A DNA stretch of 64,000 nt from an uncultured Acetobacteraceae bacterium (GCA_903918315.1 CAIXEA010000231.1:1-64000); one strand, 5' to 3'. Counted from the stretch's first letter, positions 35,342 to 44,686 are shown. The notes: generated from the sequence alone by a model not told the origin. Translations and numbers: made by a program.

Positions 35342-36262
35342 ATGCTCCCCACCCCCGCCTTCCATCATCTGCATCTGAACGCGGTCGATCCCGACGCGGC
35401 CATCGGTTTCTATACCCGGCAGTTCCCCAGCACCCAGGCCGGGCGCTGGGGCGGGCACAAGGCGCTGCTGTCGCCGAACAGCGTCATGATCCTGTTCAAC
35501 CAGGTCGATACCCCGCCGGCGATGTCCCCGCCCAGCGCGATCTGGCATTTCGGCTGGCATGTGACCGATGTGCGCGGCGCCATCGCCCGCTTCCAGGCCA
35601 CGCCGGAGGTGACGCTGCGGCCGCTCTACACCACCGCAGCCGGGGGCTCGGTGCTGATCAACAGCGATGGCTGGCCCGCCCCGAAAGGCGCCGCGCCGGG
35701 CCTTACCCGCGCCCAGATCGCCCAGGCCATCGCTGAGAACCGCCAGCCCGCCGGTGGTGGCGGCTTCGCCTATATGGACGGGCCGGAGGGCGCGTTGGTC
35801 GAATATGTCGGCGATTACCCCGCGGAGCGGTTCGACCACGTGCATCTCTGGCAGGAGGATCCCTTCGCCGCCCTGGACTGGTACCAGACGCATCTGAACG
35901 CCCCGGTCCGTCCGGGCTTCACCATGCCCACCGAGGCCGAACGCGCGGCTGGCCGCGGTGCCGAACGGTCCTGGCCGTCCTTGACGCGGGAAGGCATGTT
36001 CCGGGCCCCCCGCGCCGGGGTGGTGTTCGGCGACATCGTCCTGACCTGGTACGCCAACCAGTGGGAGCAGCCGCTGGTCCCGTCCCGCGGTCAGCTACAG
36101 GACCATATCGCCTTCGCGGTCCCCGATCTGGATGCCTGGATCACCAAGCTCCGCGGTGAGGGGGTGACGTTCCTGGAGGATGTTTACCGCCTCGGCGACA
36201 CAAGGGCGATCATGATCGAGGGGCCGAGCAAAGAGGCTTTGGAGCTGGTGGAGGTGCGGTAA
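35342..36262 (+). CDS. Two-domain VOC (glyoxalase/dioxygenase-fold) protein
   Basis: A 306-residue protein with two vicinal-oxygen-chelate modules. The first (about residues 5-165) starts FHHLHLNAVDPDAAIGFY and contains W-H-F-G-W-H and G-P-E-G-A-L-V-E-Y. The second starts FDHVHLWQEDPFAALDWY and ends with MIEGPSKEALELVE. His and Glu positions suit a metal site, as in glyoxalase I or extradiol dioxygenases; the exact reaction is unknown. GAGG precedes the ATG at 35342. Confidence 0.85.
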   Translation: MLPTPAFHHLHLNAVDPDAAIGFYTRQFPSTQAGRWGGHKALLSPNSVMILFNQVDTPPAMSPPSAIWHFGWHVTDVRGAIARFQATPEVTLRPLYTTAAGGSVLINSDGWPAPKGAAPGLTRAQIAQAIAENRQPAGGGGFAYMDGPEGALVEYVGDYPAERFDHVHLWQEDPFAALDWYQTHLNAPVRPGFTMPTEAERAAGRGAERSWPSLTREGMFRAPRAGVVFGDIVLTWYANQWEQPLVPSRGQLQDHIAFAVPDLDAWITKLRGEGVTFLEDVYRLGDTRAIMIEGPSKEALELVEVR

Positions 36263-36269
36263 CACCCGT

Positions 36270-39200
36270 TTACCGTCCTGGCAGGCACTGCGTCCGCACC
36301 CCCGCCATCCCGGCCGCGAGGGAGACGATGTGGTCGTGATGGGTGAACAGAATCACCTGCGTCCCGTGGCCGAGCGCCACCAGCAGCCGCAGCGCCGCGG
36401 CGGCCCGCAGATCATCAAAATGGACCAGGAGATCGTCAGCGATGAAGGGCAGGGGTTCGGCCCGCTCGATATGCGCCTGGATCGAGGCGACCCGCAGGGC
36501 CAGATAGAGCTGGTCGCGGGCCCCTTCGCTGAGCCCTTCGACCGGGCAGTCGCCGCCCTCTCGCGGCACCGCACGAAGCGCCGCATGGCCATCGTCGTCT
36601 TCAGCCAGGATGAGGCGCACATAGCGCCCCTCGGTCAGTTGCTGGAAGCAGGCCCCGGCGGCGCGCAGCAGCGGGCCTTGCTGCTCCACCCGGAAGCGGT
36701 CGATGCCTGCTTTCAGCAGGGTCCGGGCGATATGGACCCTGGCATAGCGCTCGGCCGCCGCTTTGGCCTCCGCCAGCGCGGTTTCGGCGTCCTGCGCGGC
36801 GGAGGCCGCATCGCGGCCGTCACTGAGGCTGGCGAGCAGACTCTCCGCCTTGCCGCGCGCGTCGATCACCGCCTCCCGCCGGCTCTCGCATTCCGCCCGC
36901 CGCCCTTCGATCGCCTTCAGCCGATCGGCTGCGGCGGTTGGATCGGTGCCGGCCACCTCTGCCCTGAGCGCGGCTTCCGTCAGGCCATCCCCCTGGTCGT
37001 GCAGGTGCTGCGCGCTCTCCGCGGCCTGGACGGTCGCGGTATCGCGTTGCGCGGCCTGGTCGAGCGCGCGCCGCAGCGCGGCGTCATCCGCCGCCCCGGC
37101 CGACGCGCGCAGGGCCGCCAGCTCTGTTTCGGCCTCCGCGCCGAGCCGGGTTGCTTCGGCCAAGGCGGCCTGATGCGTGGCGATGCTTTTGCGCGCCGCC
37201 TCGGCCTCCTGCTCAATGGCCAGGGCCGTCCGTAACCGCCGTGCCATGCGTGCGGCCGTCACGAGGGCGGGTTCGCCGCCATCGGCCTCCTCCAACCGGG
37301 TCAGAATGGCCTGGGTGTCGGCGGCGAAGCGTTCGCTGGTTGCCACCATATCGGCGATCCGGTGGTCGTCCGAGCGCCAGGCCGGTGCGGTCGCGGCGAT
37401 GCGGGCCCAGGCCTGCAAGGCGATGGCGGCGGCCTCGGTGGTCATGCTGGCCGGTGCGCCGATGCCGCTGATCGCCGCCGCCCATGGCTGGTCCCATGCG
37501 GCGAGGGCATCGGCGGCGATGCGCGCTGTGTCCCGCGCTGCCTTGCGTTGCGCGGCGCAGCGGTCGAGCGTTTCGGCGCAGGTGCGATAGGCGGCCTCTG
37601 CCGCCTCGGCGGCGGCGCAGGCGGTGTCGGCGCGGCGCACGAGGGTGGCGAGGGTGTCGTCAGGTTCGGGCACGGGATCCAGCAGGGCGCGGATGGCCGC
37701 GCTGGCCCGGGCGTGCCGTTCGGACACGTCCTCTTCGTCCTGCCGCGCCGCTTTCTCCCGCGCCGCGAGCGTCAGGATCGCGTCACGCTGGCGGCGCCAA
37801 TCGGCCATGGACGCGGGCGTGTCGGGCACCAGGCCTGCCGGCGCCCATAAAGCGTGCCACGCGTCCAGCGCCGTAGCGTGGTTCGATTCGGCGGCGGCCA
37901 GGGTCGCGTCATCCGTCTGACGCTGGCGGAGCAGCATGTCCTGGCGCCCGCGTGCGCTCTCAAAATCCGCCACCCGCTGCGCATCGTCAGCCCGCGCGTC
38001 CGCCAGGCCATCCGCGGCGGCGCTGAGGGGTTCGTAGCGGGCATGCAAAGCGGCGGCCTCGGCCTCGGTCGCCGCGCGTATCATGGTCCAGACCGCATCG
38101 CGGCTGGCGCGCGCCTGCGTCACCGCATCCCGTGTCGGCACCGTCTGCCCCTGCGACAGACGGCGCAGGTCGTCCGCCGTGACCGCCATCGCCGCCGTGG
38201 ACTCGGCCACCGCGGTCCGGGCGGCGCGCAGGCTTGTTTCAGCGGCCAGCAGCCGCGCGGCCGCAGCCTCGATCGCCGGCAGGAGGGGAACCGGACAGGC
38301 CGCCAGCGCCGCCAGCCCCTGCCCCCATAGCGGCAAGGCCGCCAGCGCGATGGCGGTTTCAGCTTCTGCCTGGCTCAGGGCCCGGCGCGCCCGTGCCAGG
38401 GCGGTGTCGAGCTGACCCTCCCCCCGCACGTCCTCGATGGTCCGGCGCAGCAAACCGGGGGAGGCCGGTTCGATGCGCGCGGCCAGCGCGGCCGCCGCCT
38501 GATCATGCTGGCGCTGCGCCACGGCGTATCCTTCATCCGCCGAAGCCGCCCGTTCGGCCAGAGTCGCGCGTTGCGTGATCAGGCGTTGCACCGCCTGGCG
38601 CGCCTGATCCGGTGGCACGGCATCGCGCGCTGCCTCCGGCCCCAGCGCGCTGCCGAGGTCTGTCAGCGCCGCCATGACGCTCGCCTGGTGCGCGGCGACG
38701 GCCTGGCGCACGGCTGGCAGATCCTGTTCGGCGTGCGCCACCACCTGCATCCGGCTGGCCAGGGCGTCGATGGCATCGCGCATCGCCAGCACCGCGGGAT
38801 CGCGCTGCAAGCCCGCCAAGGTCGCGGCGGCGGCCGCGACGGCCGCCGACTCCCGCGCCGCGTCTCGGGCGGCGTCATGGTGGATTGAAAGGGCACGCGC
38901 GAACCGGGCGGGTGCGTCCGGCGGTAAAGCGGGCACATCCGCCAAGGTGGCCAGCGCCGCGCGGGTGTCGTCGAGCCGGTTGAGCAGCGGCATCACCCGC
39001 CGCCCGCGCTGCAGGCGGTCTGCTTCGGCGGCCAGGGCCGTGGTTTCGGCCTGGATCGCTTCCAGCTCCGCCACCGCCTGATCACGCGCGTCCATCGCGT
39101 CATGCCACGCACGCGGCGGCACCGTGCGCAGGTGGACCTGACTCTGAGCCGCCTTCCAGGCGCTGGTGGCTTCGGCCAGGCGGCGTTTGCCGCGGCCGTC

Positions 39201-39716
39201 GCCGGACAGGGATTTGGCCTCCTCGTCCAGACGTTCCAGCGCGGCGCGGAGATTGAGAAGGCCGGCGCCGGCGAGCAGGCTTGCCCCGGCCTCCCCGCCG
39301 CTGCGCAACAGGTCCTGGCCGCCTTTGCGCAGGCGGGTGCCATTCAGGCCGAAGCTGCCCTCGAACAGCGTCCGGTCCGCGCCGCCGAGAAAGCGGCGGA
39401 TCGCTTCCTCCGGCAACGCCTGCTGTTCGGCGTCGCTGAGTGTTTCGCCGCGGCCTTTGCGGCGGAAGAAATGGCCGCTGGCACCGTCCTGCGCGGTGAG
39501 CGTCATGCCGATCCGCAACTGTGGCGCGCCGTGCAGGAAGTCGAAGTCGGTCTTGTGGCTGAACCCGAACAACCCGTCGGCGATCGCCGCCAGCGCCGTT
39601 GATTTCCCGGCCTCATTGGCGCCATGCACAATATGCAGCGCGGCATCGTCGGGGAAATCGAGCGTGACATCCGACAGATGCCCGTAGCGCAGCAGCTGGA
39701 GCTGGCGGAGCTTCAT
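36270..39716 (-). CDS. YhaN-type SMC/Rad50-like AAA ATPase
   Basis: A 1148-residue ABC/SMC-like ATPase. Walker A is H-G-A-N-E-A-G-K-S-T (about residues 31-40), after MKLRQLQLLRYGHLSDVTLDF. A very long Ala/Arg/Glu-rich coiled-coil region separates it from the C-terminal half-site, with GLSEGARDQLYLALR (ABC signature-like) and P-F-I-A-D-D-L-L-V-H-F-D (Walker B). Family members pair with a SbcD-like nuclease in DNA repair. The start overlaps the nuclease stop by ATGA. Confidence 0.92.
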   Translation of the reverse strand: MKLRQLQLLRYGHLSDVTLDFPDDAALHIVHGANEAGKSTALAAIADGLFGFSHKTDFDFLHGAPQLRIGMTLTAQDGASGHFFRRKGRGETLSDAEQQALPEEAIRRFLGGADRTLFEGSFGLNGTRLRKGGQDLLRSGGEAGASLLAGAGLLNLRAALERLDEEAKSLSGDGRGKRRLAEATSAWKAAQSQVHLRTVPPRAWHDAMDARDQAVAELEAIQAETTALAAEADRLQRGRRVMPLLNRLDDTRAALATLADVPALPPDAPARFARALSIHHDAARDAARESAAVAAAAATLAGLQRDPAVLAMRDAIDALASRMQVVAHAEQDLPAVRQAVAAHQASVMAALTDLGSALGPEAARDAVPPDQARQAVQRLITQRATLAERAASADEGYAVAQRQHDQAAAALAARIEPASPGLLRRTIEDVRGEGQLDTALARARRALSQAEAETAIALAALPLWGQGLAALAACPVPLLPAIEAAAARLLAAETSLRAARTAVAESTAAMAVTADDLRRLSQGQTVPTRDAVTQARASRDAVWTMIRAATEAEAAALHARYEPLSAAADGLADARADDAQRVADFESARGRQDMLLRQRQTDDATLAAAESNHATALDAWHALWAPAGLVPDTPASMADWRRQRDAILTLAAREKAARQDEEDVSERHARASAAIRALLDPVPEPDDTLATLVRRADTACAAAEAAEAAYRTCAETLDRCAAQRKAARDTARIAADALAAWDQPWAAAISGIGAPASMTTEAAAIALQAWARIAATAPAWRSDDHRIADMVATSERFAADTQAILTRLEEADGGEPALVTAARMARRLRTALAIEQEAEAARKSIATHQAALAEATRLGAEAETELAALRASAGAADDAALRRALDQAAQRDTATVQAAESAQHLHDQGDGLTEAALRAEVAGTDPTAAADRLKAIEGRRAECESRREAVIDARGKAESLLASLSDGRDAASAAQDAETALAEAKAAAERYARVHIARTLLKAGIDRFRVEQQGPLLRAAGACFQQLTEGRYVRLILAEDDDGHAALRAVPREGGDCPVEGLSEGARDQLYLALRVASIQAHIERAEPLPFIADDLLVHFDDLRAAAALRLLVALGHGTQVILFTHHDHIVSLAAGMAGVRTQCLPGR

Positions 39717-40936
39717 TGCGGCCCGGCCTTGGCCAGCGCGGCGGCGGCGATCTGCCAGGTATCGGCCGCGAGGGACCGCAAGGCCGCGGCATCAGCGGGC
39801 AGGTCCAGGTCGCCCTGGGCCGGTGACGGCACTTTCCGGCGCAACGCGGCGATCTCCCGCAGCAACGCCTCCATCAGGGGTTGATCGTCCAGACCCGCGA
39901 GGAAGGCGTCGCGCAGCGGGGTCAGCAGGTCTTCATCCACCATCGCCGGCGGGCGGGTGCGTACTCGCACCGATTCGATCCAGAGTTCGCCGCCGGCCGC
40001 GTTGCCGGCATCGCGGCACTCGGCGGCCAGTTTCTCGGTGTCATCCGCCAGGGCCGCGTGCAAGGCCGTCGTTCCGGTCAGGGTCAGGCGGGCCAGCAGC
40101 GGGCGGCCCTCGGCCCCCGCCACGGCGTCCTGTACGGCGGTCGCGATGGCACCGGTCAGGGCGGGGACGCTGAGACCGGTCGCATCCACGTCCAGCGCGG
40201 CCCAGCGCAGCACATCGACGGGGCGGTGCTCGACGGCGGTGATCTGGCGGTCTTCAACGGTCACCAGGGTAAAACCCTTGGTGCCGGTTTCCTTGGCGTG
40301 GCGGCCTTGCAAATTGCCGGGGAAGACGATCCAGGGTTGCTCCGCCAGCACGCGCCGGGCGTGGATATGGCCCAGCGCCCAGTAGTCGTAGCCTTTGAGC
40401 ATGAGGTCCTCGACCCGGCAGGGGGCGTAAACCTCATGCTCCCCCGGTGCGTCGCCGGAGGTATGCAGGACGCCGATATTCAGCATCCCCGGTTCGGGGG
40501 CGGGATAGTCGCGGGAAAGGTCCTCCGGCACGGCCCTATTGGGAAACGAATGCCCGTGCAAAGCCACGCCATGCGCCTCCAGGCGGAATGTCTGGCAGGT
40601 GCGGGACGAGAACTCATGCACCGTGTCCGGCAGGGTCAGGCCGCGGGTGATAACCGATATCGCGTCGTGATTGCCGCGCAGCAGGTAACAGGGCCGGGCG
40701 AGGCGGCGCATTTCGGCCGCGAAGAACAGGCCGGTCGAGAAATCCTTCCAGTCACCGTCATACAGGTCGCCGGCGATGATGACGAAGGCCACATCCTCCG
40801 CCAGCGCGGCATCGATCAGGGCGGAGAAAGCGCGGCGGGTGCAGTGGCGGATGATTTCGGCGGGCACATCGGCGCGGGATTGCAAGCCTGCCAAGGGGCT
40901 GTCGAGGTGGATGTCAGCGGCGTGGATGAATTTCAT
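39713..40936 (-). CDS. YhaO/SbcD-like DNA repair exonuclease
   Basis: A 407-residue calcineurin-fold nuclease. Metal-binding motifs are H-A-A-D-I-H-L-D (residues 5-12), AGDLYDGDW, L-R-G-N-H-D-A, VLHTSG and ALGHIHARR. It would act with the YhaN-like ATPase as an SbcCD/Mre11-Rad50-type complex on DNA ends or hairpins. The C-terminal third is a less conserved capping region. The two genes form an overlapping operon. Confidence 0.92.
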   Translation of the reverse strand: MKFIHAADIHLDSPLAGLQSRADVPAEIIRHCTRRAFSALIDAALAEDVAFVIIAGDLYDGDWKDFSTGLFFAAEMRRLARPCYLLRGNHDAISVITRGLTLPDTVHEFSSRTCQTFRLEAHGVALHGHSFPNRAVPEDLSRDYPAPEPGMLNIGVLHTSGDAPGEHEVYAPCRVEDLMLKGYDYWALGHIHARRVLAEQPWIVFPGNLQGRHAKETGTKGFTLVTVEDRQITAVEHRPVDVLRWAALDVDATGLSVPALTGAIATAVQDAVAGAEGRPLLARLTLTGTTALHAALADDTEKLAAECRDAGNAAGGELWIESVRVRTRPPAMVDEDLLTPLRDAFLAGLDDQPLMEALLREIAALRRKVPSPAQGDLDLPADAAALRSLAADTWQIAAAALAKAGPQ

Positions 40937-40969
40937 GGCACGGACAGTACAGGCCGCCGGCGCGCCGTG

Positions 40970-42331
40970 TCACCCCGCCGCAAGTCGGCTGAAGCTGACC
41001 ACCCCCGCCACCGCCGCCGCGCCCGCCGCGATCGTCAGCGCCACGATCGGCCCCGTCTCCGGCGCCATCGCGAAGATCAGCGCCACCAGCGCCGCCCCGG
41101 TGGTTTGGCCGAACAGGCGCGCGGTGGCTTGCATCCCGCTCGCCCCGCCCGCCCGGGATGGCGGCGCGGACCCGATGATCGCCCGGTTGTTGGGGGTGTT
41201 GAAGAAGCCAAAGCCGATCCCGGAGAGGGTCATGCGCCAGGCGATGTCGAAGAGCGTGGGATGGTCGGGCAGGAAGCCCATCAGCCCCGTGCCGAGCGCC
41301 ATCAGAGTCATGCCGCAGCCGCCCAGCAGCCCCGCCGGATATTTGTCCGCCAGCCGCCCCGCCAGCACCGCGATGACCGCCACGCTCAAGGGCCAGGGCG
41401 TCATCAAGAGCCCGGTCGTCACCTGTTCCAGCCCCAGCGTGTGCTGGAACAGGAACGGCAATGCCACCACCGCCATGCCCTGCGAAATGAACGAGCATAC
41501 CGACGTCGCCACCGCCAGCGCGAACATGGGCAGGCGCATCAGGTCCACCGGCAGCAGCGGCGCGGTGCGGCTGAGCTGGTGCGCCACCAGCCAGGCGCCG
41601 ATACCCAGCCCGCTGATGACCTCCAATCCCACCAGGATGGGGGCGTCGCCGTGCCCCATCTCCGATATGCCAATCAGCAGCAGGCCGAAGGCCGCCGCCT
41701 GCAACAGCGCGCTGCTGACATCGAACCGGGCGCGGGAGCGGGGGGTGTCCGGCAGGTGGTTCAGCGAGATGATGCAGGCCAGGATGCCCAGCGGCACGTT
41801 GACCGCGAACAGCCAGGGCCAATGTGCCACCGACAGAATGGCGGAGGCGACCGACGGCCCCACCGCCGAAGCCACCGAGCCGATGGTCGCGTTCAGCCCC
41901 ACCCCGCGGCCCAGCCAGGCGCGGGGATAGATGAAGCGGACCAAAGCGCCGTTGACGCTCATGATCCCCGCCGCGCCGACGCCCTGGACGATGCGGGCGG
42001 CGATCAGGGTGGGCAGGGATGAGCTCAGGGCGCAGAACAAGGATGCGATGGTGAACAGCACCAGCCCGCTTTGGTAGACCTTGCGATAGCCGTGGATTTC
42101 TCCCAGGGAGGCCAAGGGCAGCAGCGACACCGTCACGGCGAGTTGGAACGCGTTGACCACCCAGATGGAGCCGGCGGCGGTGGTGTGCACGTCGCGGGCG
42201 ATGGTGGGCAGCGCCACATTGGCGATGGCGCCATTGAGAACCGCGAGGATCAGGCCCAGCGCGATGGTCAAAATCGCCCAGTACCGCTGTGGCAATGGCA
42301 CGCCGTCCGGGGTCGGCAGCGTGGCCGACAT
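40970..42331 (-). CDS. MFS efflux transporter (DHA2/EmrB-like)
   Basis: A 453-residue carrier with about fourteen hydrophobic segments. Typical features of the drug:H+ antiporter-2 family are LAVLNGAIANVALPTIARD in helix 1, the N-A-F-Q-L-A stretch, G-E-I-H-G-Y-R-K in loop 2-3, and R-I-V-Q-G-V-G-A-A-G in helix 4. It probably exports a drug or metabolite. The start at 42331 overlaps the methyltransferase stop by one base (TGATG); an upstream extension lies inside that gene. Confidence 0.88.
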   Translation of the reverse strand: MSATLPTPDGVPLPQRYWAILTIALGLILAVLNGAIANVALPTIARDVHTTAAGSIWVVNAFQLAVTVSLLPLASLGEIHGYRKVYQSGLVLFTIASLFCALSSSLPTLIAARIVQGVGAAGIMSVNGALVRFIYPRAWLGRGVGLNATIGSVASAVGPSVASAILSVAHWPWLFAVNVPLGILACIISLNHLPDTPRSRARFDVSSALLQAAAFGLLLIGISEMGHGDAPILVGLEVISGLGIGAWLVAHQLSRTAPLLPVDLMRLPMFALAVATSVCSFISQGMAVVALPFLFQHTLGLEQVTTGLLMTPWPLSVAVIAVLAGRLADKYPAGLLGGCGMTLMALGTGLMGFLPDHPTLFDIAWRMTLSGIGFGFFNTPNNRAIIGSAPPSRAGGASGMQATARLFGQTTGAALVALIFAMAPETGPIVALTIAAGAAAVAGVVSFSRLAAG

Positions 42332-43113
42332 CAGCTCGGCTTGCGGGCGATATAGACCCACTCGTCGCGCAGCAGGCCGTAGCGGACCTCATCGTCTGGC
42401 GGCATGCGGAAGGTTTCCACCGCGAACCCGGCCTCGGTCAGGCGTTCGGCGAAATCCAACCCGTAGTAGCGGAGGTGGTCGTGGGCGGAGAAATGCGCCC
42501 AGCGCTCGGCCTTGCTGGTGATTGCTGGGTTTTCGTAGGTGGTCTGGCGGGTGGCGTTGATGGGGACCGAGAACAGGCCGATCCCGCCGGGTTTCAGGAG
42601 GCGAAACAGCTCCCGCATCGCTTTGCGGTCGTCGGGGATATGTTCGAGGACGTGGTTCGCCATCACCACATCGTAGCTGGCGTCGGGCAGCGGCACCTGG
42701 GTGATGTCCACGCCGGGATGCGTCACCCCGGCCTGCATCAGATCAGCGGTTTCGTACAGCGGATTGCCCGCCATGCGGCGCATGATCACCTTCTCGGGCG
42801 CGAAGTGCAGGATGCGCTTGCCGGCGAGCTTGTCGCCGCCACCCTCGATGACCCAGAGGTGTTGGAGGCGATGCCGTTCCCGCGACCCGCAGCTCAGGCA
42901 GCGGGCATCCCAGCGGCCGGGGTGGCCGACGCTGATGAAGACGCCGTGGTAGCCGCAGATAGGGCAGGTGCGATCCAGCCGGCCGGCGCGGAACTGGCGG
43001 CGGTCGTTCAACCAGGCAGCGGCGAGGCGGCGCAGGCGGGTGAGGCGCCCCAATCCGCCGGTGTTGGGTTCGCCCGTGCTGGTTTCGCCCGTGTTGGTTG
43101 GGTGCTGGTTCAT
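42331..43113 (-). CDS. SAM-dependent methyltransferase with N-terminal zinc ribbon
   Basis: A 260-residue protein. Residues 49-80 hold a four-cysteine zinc ribbon (C-P-I-C-G-Y and C-L-S-C-G-S-R-E-R-H-R). The class I methyltransferase follows, with VVMANHVLEHIPDDRKAMRE and LFRLLKPGGIGLFSVP. It resembles methyltransferases associated with surface polysaccharide or small-molecule modification; the target is not known. The start ATG at 43113 precedes a stretch of repeated N-T-G-E and S-T-G-E. It shares a transcript with the efflux carrier. Confidence 0.85.
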   Translation of the reverse strand: MNQHPTNTGETSTGEPNTGGLGRLTRLRRLAAAWLNDRRQFRAGRLDRTCPICGYHGVFISVGHPGRWDARCLSCGSRERHRLQHLWVIEGGGDKLAGKRILHFAPEKVIMRRMAGNPLYETADLMQAGVTHPGVDITQVPLPDASYDVVMANHVLEHIPDDRKAMRELFRLLKPGGIGLFSVPINATRQTTYENPAITSKAERWAHFSAHDHLRYYGLDFAERLTEAGFAVETFRMPPDDEVRYGLLRDEWVYIARKPS

Positions 43114-43192
43114 GGTGTTTTGCTGCGCCGCGGCATGGTTGGCTCGTATCAGCCTGGATCAGTGCCCGCAAGCGGTGTGGATGGGTGCGGCC

Positions 43193-44386
43193 TTACCCCA
43201 AAATCTCCATCGCCGCCCGGGCCAGCGCCTGCACGCCGAAGCCGATGCTGCGCTCATCCGGCTGATAGGCCGAGTTGTGCAGCCGATCACGCCGCCCGGG
43301 TTGGGAGGAGCCGACGCGGAGCTGGAAGCCGGGCACGAGGTTGGCCATCAGCGCGAAATCCTCGCCGCCGAGATTGGCCTCGCCCTCGGTGATCGCGTCA
43401 TCGCCGAACTGCGCCCGGATCGCGGCCACGGCGGGCAGGACGACCTTGTCGTCGTTGCGCAGGATGGGCATGCCGCGGCGGTAATCGACCTCGCATTGCA
43501 CGCGCATGCCCTCCGCGACGCCGGCGGCCAGACGCTTGATCGCGGCCTCCGCGATGTCGCGGGCGCGGGCGTTCAGGGTGCGGACGGTGCCTTTGATGGA
43601 GCAGGTGTCGGGGATGATGTTGTACGTCGTGCCGCCGGTGATGGCGCCGACGGTGACGACGACGGGGTGCATGGCCGAAACCTCCCGCGAGACCACCATC
43701 TGCAGCTGCGTCACCAGATGCGCCGCCGCCACGATCGGATCGACCGTGGTATGCGGATAGGCCGCGTGCCCCGACTTGCCGCGCACCACGATGTCGAACC
43801 GGTCGGAGGCCGCGAGCGTCGGCCCGCGCACGAAGCCGAACTGGCCCGCCGGCATTTCCGGCTGGTTGTGCAGGGTCAGCGCCATGTCGATGCTTGGGTT
43901 GTCCATCACCCCGGCATCGATCATGGCCTGCATTCCGCCGAGGCCTTCTTCCGCTGGTTGGAACACCAGCTTCACCGTGCCCGCCAGTTGCGGCGCGAGT
44001 TGCCGCAGCACCGCGGCGACGCCGAGCAAGGTTGTGGTGTGGATGTCATGCCCGCAGGCATGCATCTTCCCCTCATGCTCGCTCGCGAAGGCCAGCCCGG
44101 TCTTCTCCAGAATCGGCAGCGCGTCCATGTCGGCACGAATGGCGAGGACCGGGCCGGGCCGTCCGCCCTCGATCAGGCCGACGACGCCGGTCTTGCCGAT
44201 ACCGGTCTGGTGCGGAATGCCGAGCCGGGTGAGTTCGGCGGCGACGATGCCGGCGGTGCGCACTTCCTCGAACCCGAGTTCCGGATGTGCGTGGATGTCG
44301 CGGCGGATTTCGATGAGGCCGGCTTCGATCTGCTCGGTGAGGCCGCGGATGATGGGGCCGGGGTCGTTGCTGCGGGCGGGGTCCAT
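43193..44386 (-). CDS. M20-family amidohydrolase (hippurate hydrolase-like)
   Basis: A 397-residue zinc hydrolase of the M20D group, which removes acyl groups from amino acids or related amides. Metal ligands and catalytic residues are in MHACGHDIHTT, QPAEEGLGG and L-T-L-H-N-Q-P, and E-A-N-L-G-G-E-D-F-A near the end. The RRDIHAHPELGFEE opening is typical. The preferred ATG at 44386 has AGGA upstream. The substrate is unspecified. It follows the selenoprotein gene by 78 bases on the same strand. Confidence 0.93.
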   Translation of the reverse strand: MDPARSNDPGPIIRGLTEQIEAGLIEIRRDIHAHPELGFEEVRTAGIVAAELTRLGIPHQTGIGKTGVVGLIEGGRPGPVLAIRADMDALPILEKTGLAFASEHEGKMHACGHDIHTTTLLGVAAVLRQLAPQLAGTVKLVFQPAEEGLGGMQAMIDAGVMDNPSIDMALTLHNQPEMPAGQFGFVRGPTLAASDRFDIVVRGKSGHAAYPHTTVDPIVAAAHLVTQLQMVVSREVSAMHPVVVTVGAITGGTTYNIIPDTCSIKGTVRTLNARARDIAEAAIKRLAAGVAEGMRVQCEVDYRRGMPILRNDDKVVLPAVAAIRAQFGDDAITEGEANLGGEDFALMANLVPGFQLRVGSSQPGRRDRLHNSAYQPDERSIGFGVQALARAAMEILG

Positions 44387-44464
44387 GGTGGGATGTTCCT
44401 GATGCGTTTGGCGCATCATGGGAAGCTGGGGCAGGTGGGGCAAGATGCGGGACAATTGCGCGGA

Positions 44465-44686
44465 TCAACTGGCGATCATGGCCGGCACCTCCGCCTTGGT
44501 CGGGAAGCGCCCGGTGGCTTTCTTGGAGTACCCTAACCGCCCATCCACGGTGATCTCAAACACCCCGCCGCCCGATTGCCGCAGGCTGACGGTGGCGGCT
44601 GGTTGCGCTTCCAACAGCTGGTCGCGGGCCACACGGGCGCGCGGCTCATAGCCTCACATGCCGCAATATTCGATTTCGATCCGCAT
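44465..44686 (-). CDS. SelW/SelT/SelH-family (Rdx) selenoprotein, TGA read as selenocysteine
   Basis: A 73-residue thioredoxin-like redox protein, readable only if codon 11 (TGA, 44654-44656) is selenocysteine. It begins MRIEIEYCGM, then U-G-Y-E-P-R-A; this is the C-x-x-U redox motif of SelW. The rest fits the Rdx family: R-D-Q-L-L, G-G-V-F-E-I-T-V-D-G, and Y-S-K-K-A-T-G-R-F-P. The frame stays open on both sides of the TGA. GAGGAG is eight bases before this ATG; an overlapping ATG in another frame has poor spacing. A hairpin follows the TGA. The normal stop is also TGA, at 44465. Standard gene calling would miss or truncate it. Confidence 0.85.
44616..44656 (-). promoter_or_regulatory. Candidate bacterial SECIS element
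   Basis: Directly after the in-frame TGA the minus-strand RNA can fold into an imperfect hairpin. The lower stem is GGCU with AGCU (one G-U), then a small internal loop, then CGCG with CGCG, one C-C mismatch, GCC with GGC, and an apical loop CGUGU. The loop starts 18 nt after the UGA with G in its second position, which fits the published bacterial SECIS pattern of a G in the first two loop bases. The fold was drawn by hand and its energy was not calculated. Confidence 0.6.

Noticed and set aside
34758-35378. Open frames in the 470-base gap upstream of the VOC gene
   Set aside because: Arg/Pro/Ala-rich translations caused by repeat words; no ribosome sites and no similarity to known proteins.
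39881-42022. 713-residue open frame opposite yhaO and the MFS gene
   Set aside because: Antisense by-product of high third-position GC; no motifs, and both opposite genes are clear.
44654-44656. Reading the TGA as an ordinary nonsense mutation in a dead gene
   Set aside because: The TGA falls exactly on the redox-active position of the family, the rest of the frame is intact, and a SECIS-like hairpin follows; a random mutation is less likely, though not excluded.
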